In this document: positions 10,490 to 23,673 of the stretch, piece by piece
Layout of the letters: each line of letters starts with the position of its first letter
How positions within the stretch are numbered: the first letter of the stretch is position 1
Source: Corydoras sp. C115
Lineage: Eukaryota; Chordata; Actinopteri; Siluriformes; Callichthyidae
Direction of reading: 5' to 3'
Length of the DNA: 64,000 bases
Assembly: GCA_019802505.1 (NCBI GenBank)
Contig: JAFMOC010000003.1
Span: forward strand, 2,434,501-2,498,500
Made by a program: the position numbers and the translations under genes
The notes under the pieces: generated by a model
Databases searched by the model: none
What the model saw: only the letters and a program-made list of their open reading frames with translations
Told to the model about the DNA's origin: nothing

Positions 10490-10782
10490 CTGAAGTACTG
10501 CGTGTCTGCTGTGTTCCACGTGTTTCCCTCCTGACTCCTCTGCGCCCCGCCTTTACTGCTAAATTAAAAACACCCCCTGAAGCCGCGGAGCTGAGGAGCT
10601 GAGAGGAGCAGAGGAGCTGAGCGGAGCCGCAACACGCGTCCAGCGGCGGGCAAAGCAAAGAGGTTCAGGAGAGTCGCGTTTACGCTCATGAGGACTACAG
10701 AACGATCAGACTGTGGTTCTGTGCGCTTCGACATGCTCAAGAGCTAGAACACAACCGACCCCTGGCTCTCTCACAAAAGGAG
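10490..10782 (+). promoter_or_regulatory. enc1: enc1 promoter and noncoding first exon
   Basis: A GC- and CpG-richer island (about 10,500-10,680) in AT-rich DNA contains an E-box CACGTG (near 10518), CCCCGCC GC box and an AT-rich TTAAAAAC stretch near 10564. A strong donor AAGGAG|GTACGT ends the exon at 10782; the next acceptor with a full coding exon is at 12419/12420. That gives a 1.6-kb intron in the 5' UTR. The transcription start was not determined. Confidence 0.6.
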
Positions 10783-12419
10783 GTACGTACATTCACCTCT
10801 GTACTTTACATCTCACCTTATTTATGCTTATTTCTAAGCCACATTATCTGCCTTTCATTTCAGTACTGGTTTGAAATACAAGCTCGAACGGCTAATAATA
10901 ATAATTCAAAGAAATTCTAATGTCACCATGGACTGAAGCTTGTTTTGCCACTTTAAATATAAAAACGATGCTCTTTTATTTCTTAACGACAAAGAAATGG
11001 GGTGGATTTAATATCCTAGTCCGGTTTTATTGGAAACCTGCCTCGCTGCTGTTGTGCTTTGCAACGTAAATTAAAAAACAAATCCGCTCAGGTGTCTCGG
11101 TAGCCATCACCTCACCTTTTTCTCGGTATATTGTCTGCTTCGAAAACCATTTGCGCCATGAAATATAAACGGAAACACGATTAAATCTGCCCAGCGGGAC
11201 GTTGACAGCCGGTAGGAACTGAGGGATCCATATCTGTTACATGAGAATTAGGGCTGATTAGATTTAAATGTGCATTATATGGGTAACCAGATGGCAGACG
11301 TGACAGTGACACACTGAGTGTTGACTTTGCACCCACTGCTCCTTTCTTTGTTGGCTTTTGCCTTGACCATGTTTAGTGGGCTGTGGTGTTTACATTTAAA
11401 GCTTATGTTCCCCTTTTCCCTTTCCTCTTCATTTTGCCTTTGAACACCTGGCAATGATTAAACAAGCCCACATTCCACTGGCCTGTAATTCAAAGACATG
11501 TTGATTTTCTTCTGTTCAAAAAGTGATGTTCTGATGAGACACATTGTGTTCATATGTCTTTTTGGGCTAATTTAATTTTCCGGCATGAGACTAAACAGTC
11601 CAATGGGTAGCCTCTGCAGTCCAGTTCCTGGGTGGGCAGTCAGGGTCATTTAAGTGTGGCGTTTGCATCGACTCATTGTGTCTGCTCTTTTTCTCGTGGA
11701 GCTCTTTTTGAAGCTCTGTGTTTCACCTGACTGAAGACAACTGAATCAGGTGCACTGACTATTACAGTGTGTTTTCTGTCTACAGTGGTCCAGTGACATT
11801 TTCTTAAATTCTTATCTCTCTTATTTACTTTTATAAGAAAAAAAATGTTCTTCTTTTTCTTGGTTACATAATGATTAAATACAACTTGAAGTGTTGCTGA
11901 TTGTTTCTTATTAGCATACAGATGTTGTGCTGTGTGCAAATAAGTTGGCACATGCTTAAGTATTTGAGACACTTTTAAAACATCTGTAAGAAACTCTAGC
12001 AGCAATAGAATCTGCACTCTGTTAAGTGAACTTGAACTTTAATCTGGACTGAGGTCGCATTCAGATTTTTTTTTTTTTTTCTTGGTTCAGTGAATTAGTA
12101 CTATTTCCATATCCCACAAATTTTATAATTCAGCCATTATAGTTACTCTTAAACATATAAATATCAAAATTTCTCCAATGTCCATCAGAGATAAGATTGT
12201 TTCTCCTATAAAAAAATATTTGTTGTTATAACATTTATTCAAGATATTCTTTATACTGCATTTTGTTGTTGTATAAACATGTTATTGTGTAAAGCCATGT
12301 TGTATTTTTGTTGTGTATTGCAAACGCCTGATATTCCAGTTAATAGTTTTCATCAGCATTTCTCAAAGTTTTATAGTATGGAACCGGTTTTAACTGTAAA
12401 TGTTGTCACTTTCTTATAG
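10783..12419 (+). other. enc1 5' UTR intron
   Basis: Starts GTACGT and ends TTCTTATAG before GATTCAATGAAAATG. The interior has no SINE or long microsatellite, unlike the flanking DNA. A minus-strand reading frame at 11673-12017 shows no family resemblance. Confidence 0.6.
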
Positions 12420-12431
12420 GATTCAATGAAA

Positions 12432-14405
12432 ATGTCTGTCTGTGTCCATGAGAACCGAAAGTCCCGGGCCAGCAATGGTTCCATGAACATCTACCTTTTC
12501 CACAAGTCTACATATGCTGACAGTGTCCTGATGCACTTAAATGTTCTACGACAGCAAAGACTCTTTACAGATGTCTTGCTACATGCGGGCAGCCGATCGT
12601 TTCCATGCCATCGGGCTGTGCTAGCTGCATGTAGCCGATATTTTGAAGCTATGTTCAGTGGTGGACTGCGAGAGAGCCAAGCCAAAGAAGTGGATTTTAG
12701 AGACTCCATTCACCCAGAGGTTTGTATTGGTTTTATCCTAGTTGTGGATTTTATATTTAAAATTGGTCAAAGTAGATAGACCTACGTCCAAATCAGCAGA
12801 TATGAAACATAGAGATATGCAGTAATTATTACTACATGTTCACTTCATATATGTATATATATAATTGATAATTGTCATATTAACGTTTCCACACTAACAT
12901 TAAAATTACTTTTGGTTTACCAGGTTTTAGAACTTCTTTTGGATTATGCATACTCATCCCGTGTAATCATCAATGAAGAAAATGCAGAGTCTCTGCTGGA
13001 GGCTGGTGACATGCTGGAGTTTCAGGACATTCGTGATGCATGTGCTGAGTTCCTAGAAAAGAACCTTCACCCATCCAACTGCTTGGGTATGCTGCTGCTA
13101 TCTGATGCTCACCATTGCACAAAGCTTTTTCAGCTTTCTTGGAGCATGTGCCTGAGCAACTTCCCAGCTATTTGCAAAACAGAAGAGTTCCTCCAGCTAC
13201 CAAAGGACATGCTGGTCCAGCTGCTATCACATGAGGAACTAGAGACAGAGGATGAGCGGCTGGTTTATGAATCAGCACTTAACTGGATAAACTATGACTT
13301 GGAACAGCGACATTGCCACCTAACTGAGTTGTTACGCACCGTACGTCTTGCTCTTCTGTCAGCCATCTTCCTTATGGAGAATGTCTCTACTGAGGAGCTC
13401 ATTAATTCTCAGGCCAAAAGCAAAGAACTGGTTGATGAGGCCATCCGCTGCAAACTACGCATACTGCAGAATGATGGTGTGGTCAACAGCCCTTGTGCCA
13501 GGCCACGCAGGACAAGCCATGCTCTTTTTCTTTTAGGTGGTCCAACCTTTATGTGTGACAAACTATATTTGGTGGATCAAAAAGCCAAAGAAATCATCCC
13601 AAAGGCCGATATTCCGAGTCCACGCAAGGAATTTAGTGCCTGTGCAATCGGATGCAAGGTCTATGTGACAGGTGGCCGTGGATCAGAAAATGGTGTGTCT
13701 AAAGATGTTTGGGTTTATGATACCTTGCATGAAGAATGGTCGAAAGCAGCTCCCATGTTGATTGCTCGATTTGGACATGGTTCAGCTGAACTAAGGCACT
13801 GTTTGTATGTAGTTGGAGGCCATACAGCAGCAACTGGTAGTCTTCCTGCCTCACCATCTGTTTCCTTAAAGCAGGTGGAACAGTATGACCCAGTTACCAA
13901 CAAGTGGAGCATGGTTGCACCTCTCCGTGAGGGTGTTAGCAATGCAGCTGTAGTCAGTGTAAAGCTGAAATTGTTTGCTTTTGGAGGAACAAGTGTCACC
14001 CATGATAAGCTTCCCAAAGTTCAGTGCTATAACCCAGGGGAAAACCTCTGGACTGTCCCAGCATCTTGCCCTCAACCATGGCGCTACACTGCAGCTGCAG
14101 TTTTGGGAAGCCAGATTTTTGTGATGGGTGGTGATACTGAGTTTTCAGCTTGTTCAGCTTATAAATTTAACAGTGAGAACTACCAGTGGACTAAAGTAGG
14201 CGACGTTACAGCAAAGCGAATGAGCTGCCAAGCAGTAGCCTCTGGGAACAAACTATATGTAGTTGGTGGATATTTTGGAACACAACGCTGCAAAACACTA
14301 GACTGCTATGATCCCACATTGGATGCATGGAACAGCATAACCAGTGTACCCTATTCCCTTATACCCACTGCTTTTGTAAGTACCTGGCGACACCTCGAAA
14401 TCTGA
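12432..14405 (+). CDS. enc1: enc1, ectoderm-neural cortex protein 1 (BTB-BACK-kelch)
   Basis: BTB-kelch protein that binds actin and acts as a CUL3 ubiquitin-ligase adaptor; in vertebrates it is prominent in developing nervous system. Coding exons are 12432-12719 and 12924-14405, joined by a 204-bp phase-0 intron (CACCCAGAG|GTTTGT ... TTTACCAG|GTTTTAG). The join gives DSIHPEVLELLLDYAYSSR, continuous with known ENC1. The product is 589 residues, the length of human ENC1. Order: BTB about 36-130, BACK about 135-240, six kelch blades about 295-585 with GG doublets (LLGG, TGGRG, VGGH, FGGT, MGGD, VGGY). An in-frame ATG lies two codons upstream (12426); I chose 12432 because the family starts MSVxVHENRKSR. 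The coding intron is unexpected, since I recall the mammalian coding region as a single exon. Confidence 0.95.
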
Positions 14406-17400
14406 CAACTGAAAGCACTGAAACTACCTTGACCTTTCTTCTTTCTGTAAGGTATGTGTTCTAGCTTCAAATGGTTTAGTATTTGATCTATAAGATAAGA
14501 AATCTGTGTTTTTTGTTGTTATGAATTATCTTCCAAATTAATTTTGTATCTGGGTGGATGGATAATATGTGTGTATTCAGGCTGTGCGCTTTTGAGCAAG
14601 AGAAAACCATATACCACAATACATTTATTTCTCCCAACACAATACGTTTATTAAGCCTCCAAACCAGCTGATACAGTGAATGTGTTATTTGAAATGCTTT
14701 CATCCTGCAGTAAAAAGAAAATGAAAAAAGATATAAGCGGTATGTGTAGTATATTCATTATTTATTCATAAATACACAAGATGACACAGCTGCTATACAA
14801 ATCATGCAAATAATAACCACCTTGATCTGTAAAATACAGTTGTAGTTCATTTTAGTGGTCATTTTCTGCACCTTAAGCTCATTGATTGGTGTGTGTTTGT
14901 TTTAAAGCTGTGTCTGTGATGGCTGTCTGATTTATGAATGCGCAGTGTGGAGCATAGCACCAGAAGTAATTAAAACAGAATAGTAGATTTTTATTGTCCC
15001 TAAGGGCCAAATTTGTCTGAGGGTGGAAAACAGGAAAGCCGTAAAGGACAAATAAAGAAGTATGAGCATAGGCAAAAAGAGGCAGAAAAACACTTACAAT
15101 TCAACTAATAAATCCATGTGAAATTGCTATGAAATTGTATTATTGGACTGTAATCTAGCTTTTAGTATCACTACTGATTTATCAGAATGATGGGGTCAAA
15201 ACACAAATGTAAAACCACTGCAGTAAAATATATGTGGGGTACAATGAGTGAAAAAAATCAAAGCAAAAAAAATTGCCTATGAAAAGGATACAACAACTTG
15301 ACAAACTGAGTTTTTTTTATTTTATTTAAAAGTATAATTTTACCAGTTAATGCACATTAGATTGTACAGATATCTAATATTGTGATTTATTTATACTCAG
15401 TATGTCAAGTTATGGTCAACATTTCTACTTCTAGCTATTGAAATATTACTATACATACAGTATATGAAAGAAGGTATATGTATACCATTTTAAATGATAC
15501 ACACTAATAAGGATACACACTAATAAGGCTAGATATTTTTGACAATTCCATTATATCTTGTATGATGGCACTGGAAAGACTAATCTTGTACTGAATGACT
15601 AAGGAGTTGTAGTTGTAATCTCATAGACTAAACTAACCCACACTGAGGAGATAACAGACAACATAAACTCAAAAATATTTAAAAATACAAGGGAACTAAA
15701 CTGTGATTCCTTAATGTTTATTACTTATATTTGATTTTCCATTTTAAATCTTCAGTGGCCAGTCCAGTCAGATTGTGTATGTGCTTCGAGAATAAAACTT
15801 ACCTCCACTGGGCAGTTAATTTTAAAGTGGAGGTATTTTCTTTTGTTCACCGAGACATTCCAATGCATTTAAATGACAGTGGGACTTTTTAGTAGCTGCT
15901 GTGACAATAAGATGTCCCACCACTGGCAAAAGAAAGGAGAGAAGAAAAGGGAGAATGTGTTACTTCTAACGGTTTGGTTAACAAAGATGTGCCTGCTTCT
16001 TTTTTACCATTGAGGTTCTTTCTTTTCTCACACTGTTTGTTTTCATATTTTCCTGTGGGAACATGATGGCTACAGACATCCTTCCTTTTCTACAGCAAAA
16101 GTCAACATACTGCAAGCTTAATACTCAAGCACCAGTGCACATAGAAAATATCAATAGTATTGGCAGATCACTTAATAATTGGGTTGAATCGGTTGCTCTG
16201 CGTGTCTGGTTTGATTAACATTATCCACATGTACTGGCACCTGGGTTAGACTTCAATCGGCCCCTGATTGAGTCTGACATCAGCATTCTCAGGCAGCCTA
16301 TCAAATTAAATTACTCAACTGAATACCATAATTATTACAGGACCAGCTGGAGCACAGAATCATTTTACACCTAAAATTTAATATCATCAAACTAAATGCA
16401 ACATAAAAAATTTTTATTTTCCCTATTTTCAAAAAGACTTAAAGCTATATTACAGAGGGCATCCAGATGATGTCACATTTTTTTAGTATTATATGAAGAC
16501 TGTAGTGAATGTAAAGCATGCACCAGAGGGTGCGGGAAGAGTGATGAGCTTACTATTCAAACCTTTTTCTCTTGATAAGTAGCTCCATGCTGAATTAAGG
16601 CAGGACTCGTGCTTCAGGGAACATTTTGTTTTCAGCAAAATCCCCAGGGAAGCTTCACACAGAGCTAAACAATTGGTGGGTGGATGAATTGATGGATGCA
16701 TAGGTAAATGGTTAGCTGGATTGAAGATTCCCATTTATCTTCCTTTTTATGCTTTTATTAGCATGTGTCCAATTTGCTATATATGGGGCACACTACATTC
16801 ACTATATACAAAACTGTTTTTTAGCAGATTAGAGAATGAAAGAGAGAGTAACACTAAAGAAGCATTTTCTTCTAAGTCTGTAAAATAATCACAAAGTAAA
16901 TATGTAAATGCTTAGAATGTTAATCTTTTTATTGTGGAGACATTTGAGTCTAGGTCTGTTAGGCTACAACTAGCCATGCATACAGACATTGCAATAATGT
17001 TTTTCATATAAGCTTGATCAGACATTAATGTACTAGACAGTTGATCAAATGGATAAGTGTTCAATGCTTAGCTATGAAAAGATTGGCTGCTTACATTCTA
17101 TTATGTCATGACTGTTAGTGGCCCAGGAGGCAAAGCGGTGCAGATCTTTGTGTAGTGGTGTAGATGTTTAGTGCGGGCAGTTAGGGAGTACTTGTACAAA
17201 GTGTTGCATTACTGCTAACCCTTCCCCAATGCATGCTAACAGGTGTAGGCTGTCTCGTCCCTTTGTTTTTTTTTACGGATGACAGAGTTGGAGCAAAAGG
17301 ACAAGCTTAGGAAGTGTCAGGTTATCATCTTTAAGATGTGTTTTTTTTTCTTTATAATAAGTCAGCAATGTGTGCTCAGTTAAAATGATTTAGTTATTTT

Positions 17401-20031
17401 GATAATAATCACATGAATGTTTTTGGAACAAATGTGTATAAAGAAATTGATGTTATTCGACTAATATGAGACCTTTTCTCATTACAGATGACATGTTTCA
17501 TCATGACTTTTCTGTCTATGTCTATTGGAGTCCAACTGTGAAGAGCTTTCTTTTTCCTGCACCATTTTCGTCATGGAAAAACTCATCGTTTCAGATTTCC
17601 ATTTCTGGTCTCTGAAATTATTCATATTTGCTGTGCCAGCTAAATTCACTGATATCTGCTTATCTGAATAAGCACCAGTTATTGTTGTATTAATGCCATA
17701 TTTTGCCTGTATGTGTCTATGGTGTTAACATGCTCAAAATGTTTTCAATATGGAAAATATCTAATATGTATATGAAGAACTTTGATAAATGGATGAGCAC
17801 CACTGAGACAAATTTTTTTTTTTAATCTTGCAGAAACTTGCAAAGCTTTTGGAGAATGTGATATTTTACATACAAATAATAATAGTGCAAAGGTTACAGC
17901 TCTGTCTTGTGGGAAGGAAATGTGGTCTCAACCAAAGGGTGAATATTCCGATATGTAAAAAACAGCATTTTCCACTCCAAAATATGATCACATTGTTTTA
18001 GTTTTCTACTGTTTTCCTTTAAGCAGTGTTTTTTTGTATTTATTGATTAACATGTTTTGTGTTGTGGTGCATAAGGGCTGTTGCACATGTTAAAGCTTTG
18101 CCATAACATTGATACTGATTGCACAACTGGTAAAGGTCAGAGAATCTCTGGACCTTTAGTTTGACTAACTTTACAGCAGGCAGGATTGAGGTCGCGGGTC
18201 ATCACCCGTATAAGAATGAAAAGAATGATGTTGCAGGATCAGGTTACCCAGGTTACAAAGAAATAGTCAGTTTGGAAACTTCCTTAGGGGGATGGGTTGT
18301 GGGAATGTTTGTGAGACTTCATGCCAAATTACATTTAAGACAATGAAAGTTATAGTAATACCATTTTTTTCAAAATATTATTTAAAGCAGCCTTTGTTTT
18401 AACAAGCTGAACTTGCCAAAGAATGCCTTTAAAACATTTATAATGTCAACATTTAACAGTAATTATGATAAATTAATAAAAATCTGGTTGATTAGAGATT
18501 CAATATAGCATTCAAAATACAGTAGTAATTTAACTATTTCAATTTGGTATTAATTCTCAGACAGTATTGTCTAATTTTTTATACGGTTATGTAACAAATC
18601 AGGTCTGAATAAAATAGCATATATCTATATATCTGGCTAAATATCATACTGCCATTATTGCTGTAAACACCTTATATAAGCACACTCCTACCTGGCATGA
18701 CCAAGCAAGAATATCTGAGAATTATGATGTCAGTGGAAACTTAAGTTTTATAAGTGAAACGGCCCCCATTATCCTCTTCCTACAACTCTCACCAACTAAA
18801 AATAGAAATTCACTGAAATATGATGGACTTACTGCAAACATGTTTGCATATTGACTGGAATTAACCTTAATATAACTATCATATATTAGTGTCAGTTTAT
18901 TCAGGACCATCCTGTTAAAAGCTTAAGACCCCAAAAACGCAAAATCTACAAAATTATTCCAGTTTCTATTACAATTTAAAATGAAAAAAAAAGCTCCTAA
19001 ATTGACATTTATCATATTCTGTCCCACTCATGACTACTTAGGCCAGTAAAAAAACAAACAGTGCAGCCCACGTTTAAATTCAGATCTGATCTGTCTGAAT
19101 GTGTCAGTGAATCATTGCATTGTTTGAAAGGCTGTTGATGCAGTTTGGGCTCTGTACAACAGAATCTGTAACATGGTGGTTTCTTGGAATTCCTGTTTTC
19201 TCGACGTGCCTTTGAGGAGTTCACATACATTCAATCTGAGGCCCGTTATATTCTTTAGAGTCTCATGCACAGCTGGTACAAGCTAAGCCCTATTTCCTTG
19301 TGATTTATGGCCCCAAGCTCGTTTGTGCCTTCCTATATAAAATAATGTATTACTGCAGAGATCATCAGTGAAAGCTCATCCCATAAACCTTTGCCACTCG
19401 TGCAACATCTTGGCCCACCAGGGGAAGTTGATCTTGTAGTGCTTGGCAAGAAGCCAGCCCTACAATGCATCTTTACTTTCATTTAAACATGAACAAATGT
19501 GTCTGTTGATCACCAAAGCAGGCTGGGGACACTGCCAATTCATGATCACAGGTTTCCATGGGGTATGGGCTAATGCATTATTCCTCTGCAGCACCTAAGT
19601 GGCTGAGCTTTCCATCCTGTTTTTCACAATGCTGCACACGTCAACCTCTAGCCAATCACACAGCCTCTCTTGTGTCCTTTCCTTCAGGCAGTGGTCAGCA
19701 ACTGAACCCCAACCCCCACCTTTACACACGGGAACACATGAACAAAATTGAAACCAATGGTTGTTAAGTGTTTGTTTTTCTTTTTTTTTTCCATTGTGCT
19801 TTTTCTATTTATTATTGACCCTGATTTCTTTTTTACTAAATATGAAGACAAGAGATTGACTGACTTGCATGCGTTATAAGCCTCTAACAATGCATCCCTA
19901 TGTCAATGTAAACCTTTCTCATTCACTGTCTGGACCAATCTATGCTTTATTGTGTCATTTATTGTCAACCACATCGGTTAATATTTTGTACAAGTGATTC
20001 TTTTCACAATGTGAAATTAATGTGAAATAAA
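14406..20031 (+). other. enc1 downstream region with possible spliced 3' UTR
   Basis: A strong donor TGTAAG|GTATGT lies at 14451/14452, 46 nt after the stop codon, suggesting a 3' UTR intron close enough to the stop to avoid nonsense-mediated decay. Possible acceptors are at 17487 (CATTACAG) and 19597 (CTCTGCAG), neither proven. The most distal good poly(A) signal followed by GT-rich sequence is AATAAA at 20026-20031. Otherwise the region is AT-rich, has no SINE copies, and holds no other recognised exon. Confidence 0.4.
20026..20031 (+). terminator. candidate enc1 poly(A) signal
   Basis: AATAAA followed by GT/T-rich sequence (GAGTGTTTTCCTC, then TTGACTGTTGG). Assignment to enc1 is by position and orientation only. 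Confidence 0.35.
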
Positions 20032-20276
20032 CAAGAGTGTTTTCCTCTTGATTATTGGAGAAGTTGACTGTTGGTCAATGATACTTTACTTGCAACACTT
20101 GTTTTTCTCAACATGACCTAGTGGTTTCAAATTAGTCGAGCAATTGTTACATTTCTAAGGAAAGCAAAAAAACTATTGTTTGTTAAAAGCACTTCATTAG
20201 TTCTGTAAGGGCTTTGCTTAAGAGTGTAAGAATGGCTTAAATCACCTTATCTGTATGTGAATCACTGAAACTATCC

Positions 20277-20278
<2 letters not shown>

Positions 20279-20308
<30 letters not shown>
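20279..20308. repeat. (CT)n microsatellite
   Basis: About 14 TC units, then a degenerate CT-rich tail to 20340. Confidence 0.95.
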
Positions 20309-22225
20309 GCCATCTATCTTTCTATCTCTCTCTTTCTGTCTGTGTGTGTAGTGAGAGACAAACTACCTCGGCACGGCCCATCAAATACTTACCCTTTTAT
20401 GTTGCCGTTGCTAAGGCAACACTTCCCTTTATCACCAAACTGTGGGGGCTGTTTTGGAACGAGAACATTTTAAAAGACCTCCTTTACTCAATCCTTTCTT
20501 CATTCCCCTTTTAGAATGAGAAATTGTTTAGTTCACTTTTATATGCTATATGTCTTTAAAGGATCTAGAATATCTTTTGTATTTTAAAATCTATTTGGTA
20601 AAAATGTTCTCACACCAAACATACATTTTGGGAGAGGGAACTAAATTAGCTTGAAACTAGACACATTCATAAAATAAAACCACTCCCTAACTCCAGGATC
20701 TAAAACACCAGTTTTACTGGCTTTACAAAAATGCATGCAAATAATGTTACAGTGCTACATGCATTTCATGGAAAGATGATTCACACTTAAGCAGAAGTTT
20801 TTTTTGGCTCTTTGACTGATATTATGACGCATTAGTTATTCATTTTATATAAATACACTGTATTTAGGTTAATTTGGCCCAGAGTAATTTGTGTGGGTTT
20901 TTTAAGGTTTGTGTAAAGTATTGTTTAAAAAGCAATAAACACACACAACCTTCATGTTAAACTCTATCTACAGCAAGCTCTTGTTGCCAAGCAACATCTG
21001 TGGTAGCTCCGTTAAGGTTGACACATGCTCAGTGCAGTTGCTGTCATCTAATGAATTCTCACAGTCACTGCATCTGTTGCCGATAGAAAGAAAGTCAATT
21101 TTATAAGGTATAATCACATTAATAAGCTTTCCACGCTTTCAGTGAATCATTTGCATACCGGCATCATTCTCCTATGCAAAACACTGAAGGTTATTTAGTT
21201 CCTGTGGTCAAAAATCGTAGTGCAGTTAACTGTGCCCAAAAATAAAATCAAGAACTGTAACCTTCCTTGCAGAAAGAAAATAGGTCACCTGTAAAGAACC
21301 ATTTTCTGGCATGTCTGTTAATGGCACAGGTCATAATTGTAGGGCTGACCCAGTTTTCTAATGAAAAACCTCAAATATATATTTTCTCATTGTCCTCTTT
21401 ATGACTGACAGCAGGACATGTGTTTATTTATTTCATGTGTGTTGCCAGCATTAAATTAAAAAATATATATACAAAAACATATGCTTTACCTACACAATGT
21501 TGTATACAAAATATTTGTGTAAATAGCTATGTAGTATTAATTAAAGGTCAATTGATTCAAAATCATATCACCTTACAACAATTGCTTTACTTTTAATTTA
21601 ACATGGTTACTAAACCTTTGTTTAAAATGTTGGCGAAATTATTATGAGTCTTCACAAATGGATACAGAAAGATTGGGGCCATACTCCTAAACTGACATTA
21701 GAAACAGTCACTACTTGTACGTTGTAGTCTATGCTTCAGATTTTGAGGAGATGGAACATCAGGAATTTTATGACAGCCCAAGAAATTTGAAGGAAATTCC
21801 ATAACCTCTATAGGCAGGGGTGGTGGGAGGTTGCATGCTTTTCAGCCCAAAAATAAATTTAAATTTTTGAGAAGATCTCAGTATTGCATTCCATTAAGGA
21901 ACGCCATTTGTATGGAAATAAACAATTGGATTTAACTTGGCTAGAACTACTACAATGAATGCATATTTTTAACATTGAAACATGTTTAGACATGATGACA
22001 TGTGGCAGTATGAGGTCAAAAGGCATTTGGAAAATGGCACTTTTAGAGGACATCATTAATTTTTATGGACTGGCTTAACGCTGGCTAAAAAAATAATTCC
22101 TGGTCCACAGAAGTTTAGAATAGGATTATTTCACTATGATGATAATCAAGTGCACACTGACAAAATTGTGTTTTTAAAGACTAAAGCATATAACATGTAA
22201 AAATTACAACTTGACTGAGTATAAC

Positions 22226-22312
22226 CCTTGATGGGCATGGGGAACCCCCCACACGACCCTAGTAGAGTATAAAGTGGAAGATAATGGATGGATGGATGGA
22301 TGGATGGATGGA
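22226..22312 (+). mobile_element. SINE 3' tail fragment
   Basis: Only the end of the family is present: GATGGGCATGGGGAACCCCC, GTATAAAGTGGAAGATAATGG and an expanded (GGAT)n tail. Confidence 0.85.
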
Positions 22313-22464
22313 TAGGGGAAACATCTTTTAAATAATTTTAAGCTTATACAGTTTTAAATCATGTAATATATACAGTACAATAATTGATATTATACAGTGG
22401 CATGCTTACTAATTCTTCTATATAACTACTATAGTCCTTACCTACTACCTTGTGTTGTTCTCTT

Positions 22465-22520
22465 ATTTCTAAGTCACTTTGGAAAAAAGTGTCTGCTAAA
22501 TGATTAAATGTAAATGTATA
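22465..22520 (+). repeat. teleost interspersed repeat tail (AAATGT type)
   Basis: CACTTTGGAAAAAAGTGTCT followed by GCTAAATGATTAAATGTAAATG, a diverged version of a very common teleost repeat end. A better copy lies at 54456-54521 on the opposite strand. Confidence 0.5.
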
Positions 22521-22810
22521 ATTAACCACTTTCTATAAAAAAACATTTTTATATGCCATGACATTACCATTTAAGATTCTTAATTTAACATTTAATAAAA
22601 TATGAATGTTTCATTACTTTTGTTTGTCACATTTAGTTTTTAATTTCACTTTTCTAGTGCCAAACTGTGTTTGTTTTTTATAAGGCTAGGGCAATTATTT
22701 AGAAAGAATAAGGGTATTATGTGTGTAAGTTCTTTGATCCTACTTGCAAATAAAAGAGTTCTTTATCTCAGTCATAGTCATATACACAGTTTGCATGTGT
22801 AATAGGATTC

Positions 22811-22812
<2 letters not shown>

Positions 22813-22902
<90 letters not shown>

Positions 22903-22917
22903 TATATCATGATATAT

Positions 22918-23002
<85 letters not shown>
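22813..23002. repeat. long (TA)n tract with palindromic interruption
   Basis: About 190 bp of TA repeat, broken near 22900-22922 by CATATATCATGATATATATC. Almost entirely self-complementary, so cruciform formation and length instability are likely. Confidence 0.95.
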
Positions 23003-23005
<3 letters not shown>

Positions 23006-23088
23006 TTATATATGTTTTATATTACAAATTTGTTGTTCTGTTTGTATGGTGTCTTTAAGTGGCCAGAAAGGTGCCTATGAAAATAAAT

Positions 23089-23090
<2 letters not shown>

Positions 23091-23154
<64 letters not shown>
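23091..23154. repeat. (ATT)n microsatellite
   Basis: About 21 ATT units running directly into a reverse SINE tail. Confidence 0.95.
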
Positions 23155-23155
<1 letters not shown>

Positions 23156-23192
23156 CCATCCATCCATTATCTTCTGCTTTATCCTATATTTT
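23154..23192 (-). mobile_element. SINE tail fragment, reverse
   Basis: TCCATCCATCCATTATCTTC followed by TGCTTTATCCTATAT matches only the 3' tail of the SINE family. Confidence 0.7.
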
Positions 23193-23610
23193 CTGTATGA
23201 CAACACTTTTTTTCCATGCCAATTTGCTGTATCTGACAATAAGAGCATGGCAAAAAAAATGCAAACCACAGATATTAAGTTATACAGATATTGAACTATT
23301 CGTTAGACCATAGCCTTCTGTACTAAGATGAGGATGTGTTTACTATAAACAAACAAAGCACCTTTGTAAGTTAGTCTGAATTAGTGTCTGCAGTTGCATC
23401 AAATTTAAATGCAAATGTAATCGAAATGTAAATTAGCAGGCTTGACTGGTTGTACTCCATGTGTTAAAAGGATATATATATATATATGATAATATAATAA
23501 AATATAATGTCAAATAATATATAAATTTGCTACCTCAATATGATATGTTCTGAACTTTGAGAAAAACTTTATCAATCTAACTATAATTGGCATATGTATA
23601 TATGTGTGTT

Positions 23611-23673
23611 TGAACCTGTATCCCCAATGCTGAGAGGCGAAGGTGCTAACCACTAAACCACCATGACATCCAT
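23611..23673 (-). mobile_element. SINE head fragment, reverse
   Basis: Only the tRNA-like head is present: GAACCTGTATCCCC, AATGCTGAGAGGCGAAGG and TGCTAACCACTAAACCACC. Confidence 0.75.

Noticed and set aside
13348..14075. Short frames on both strands inside enc1 exon 2
   Set aside because: Out-of-frame shadows of the kelch region.
22744..23294. Reading frames of alternating Ile-Tyr or poly-Ile/Leu
   Set aside because: Direct translations of (TA)n and (ATT)n microsatellites.
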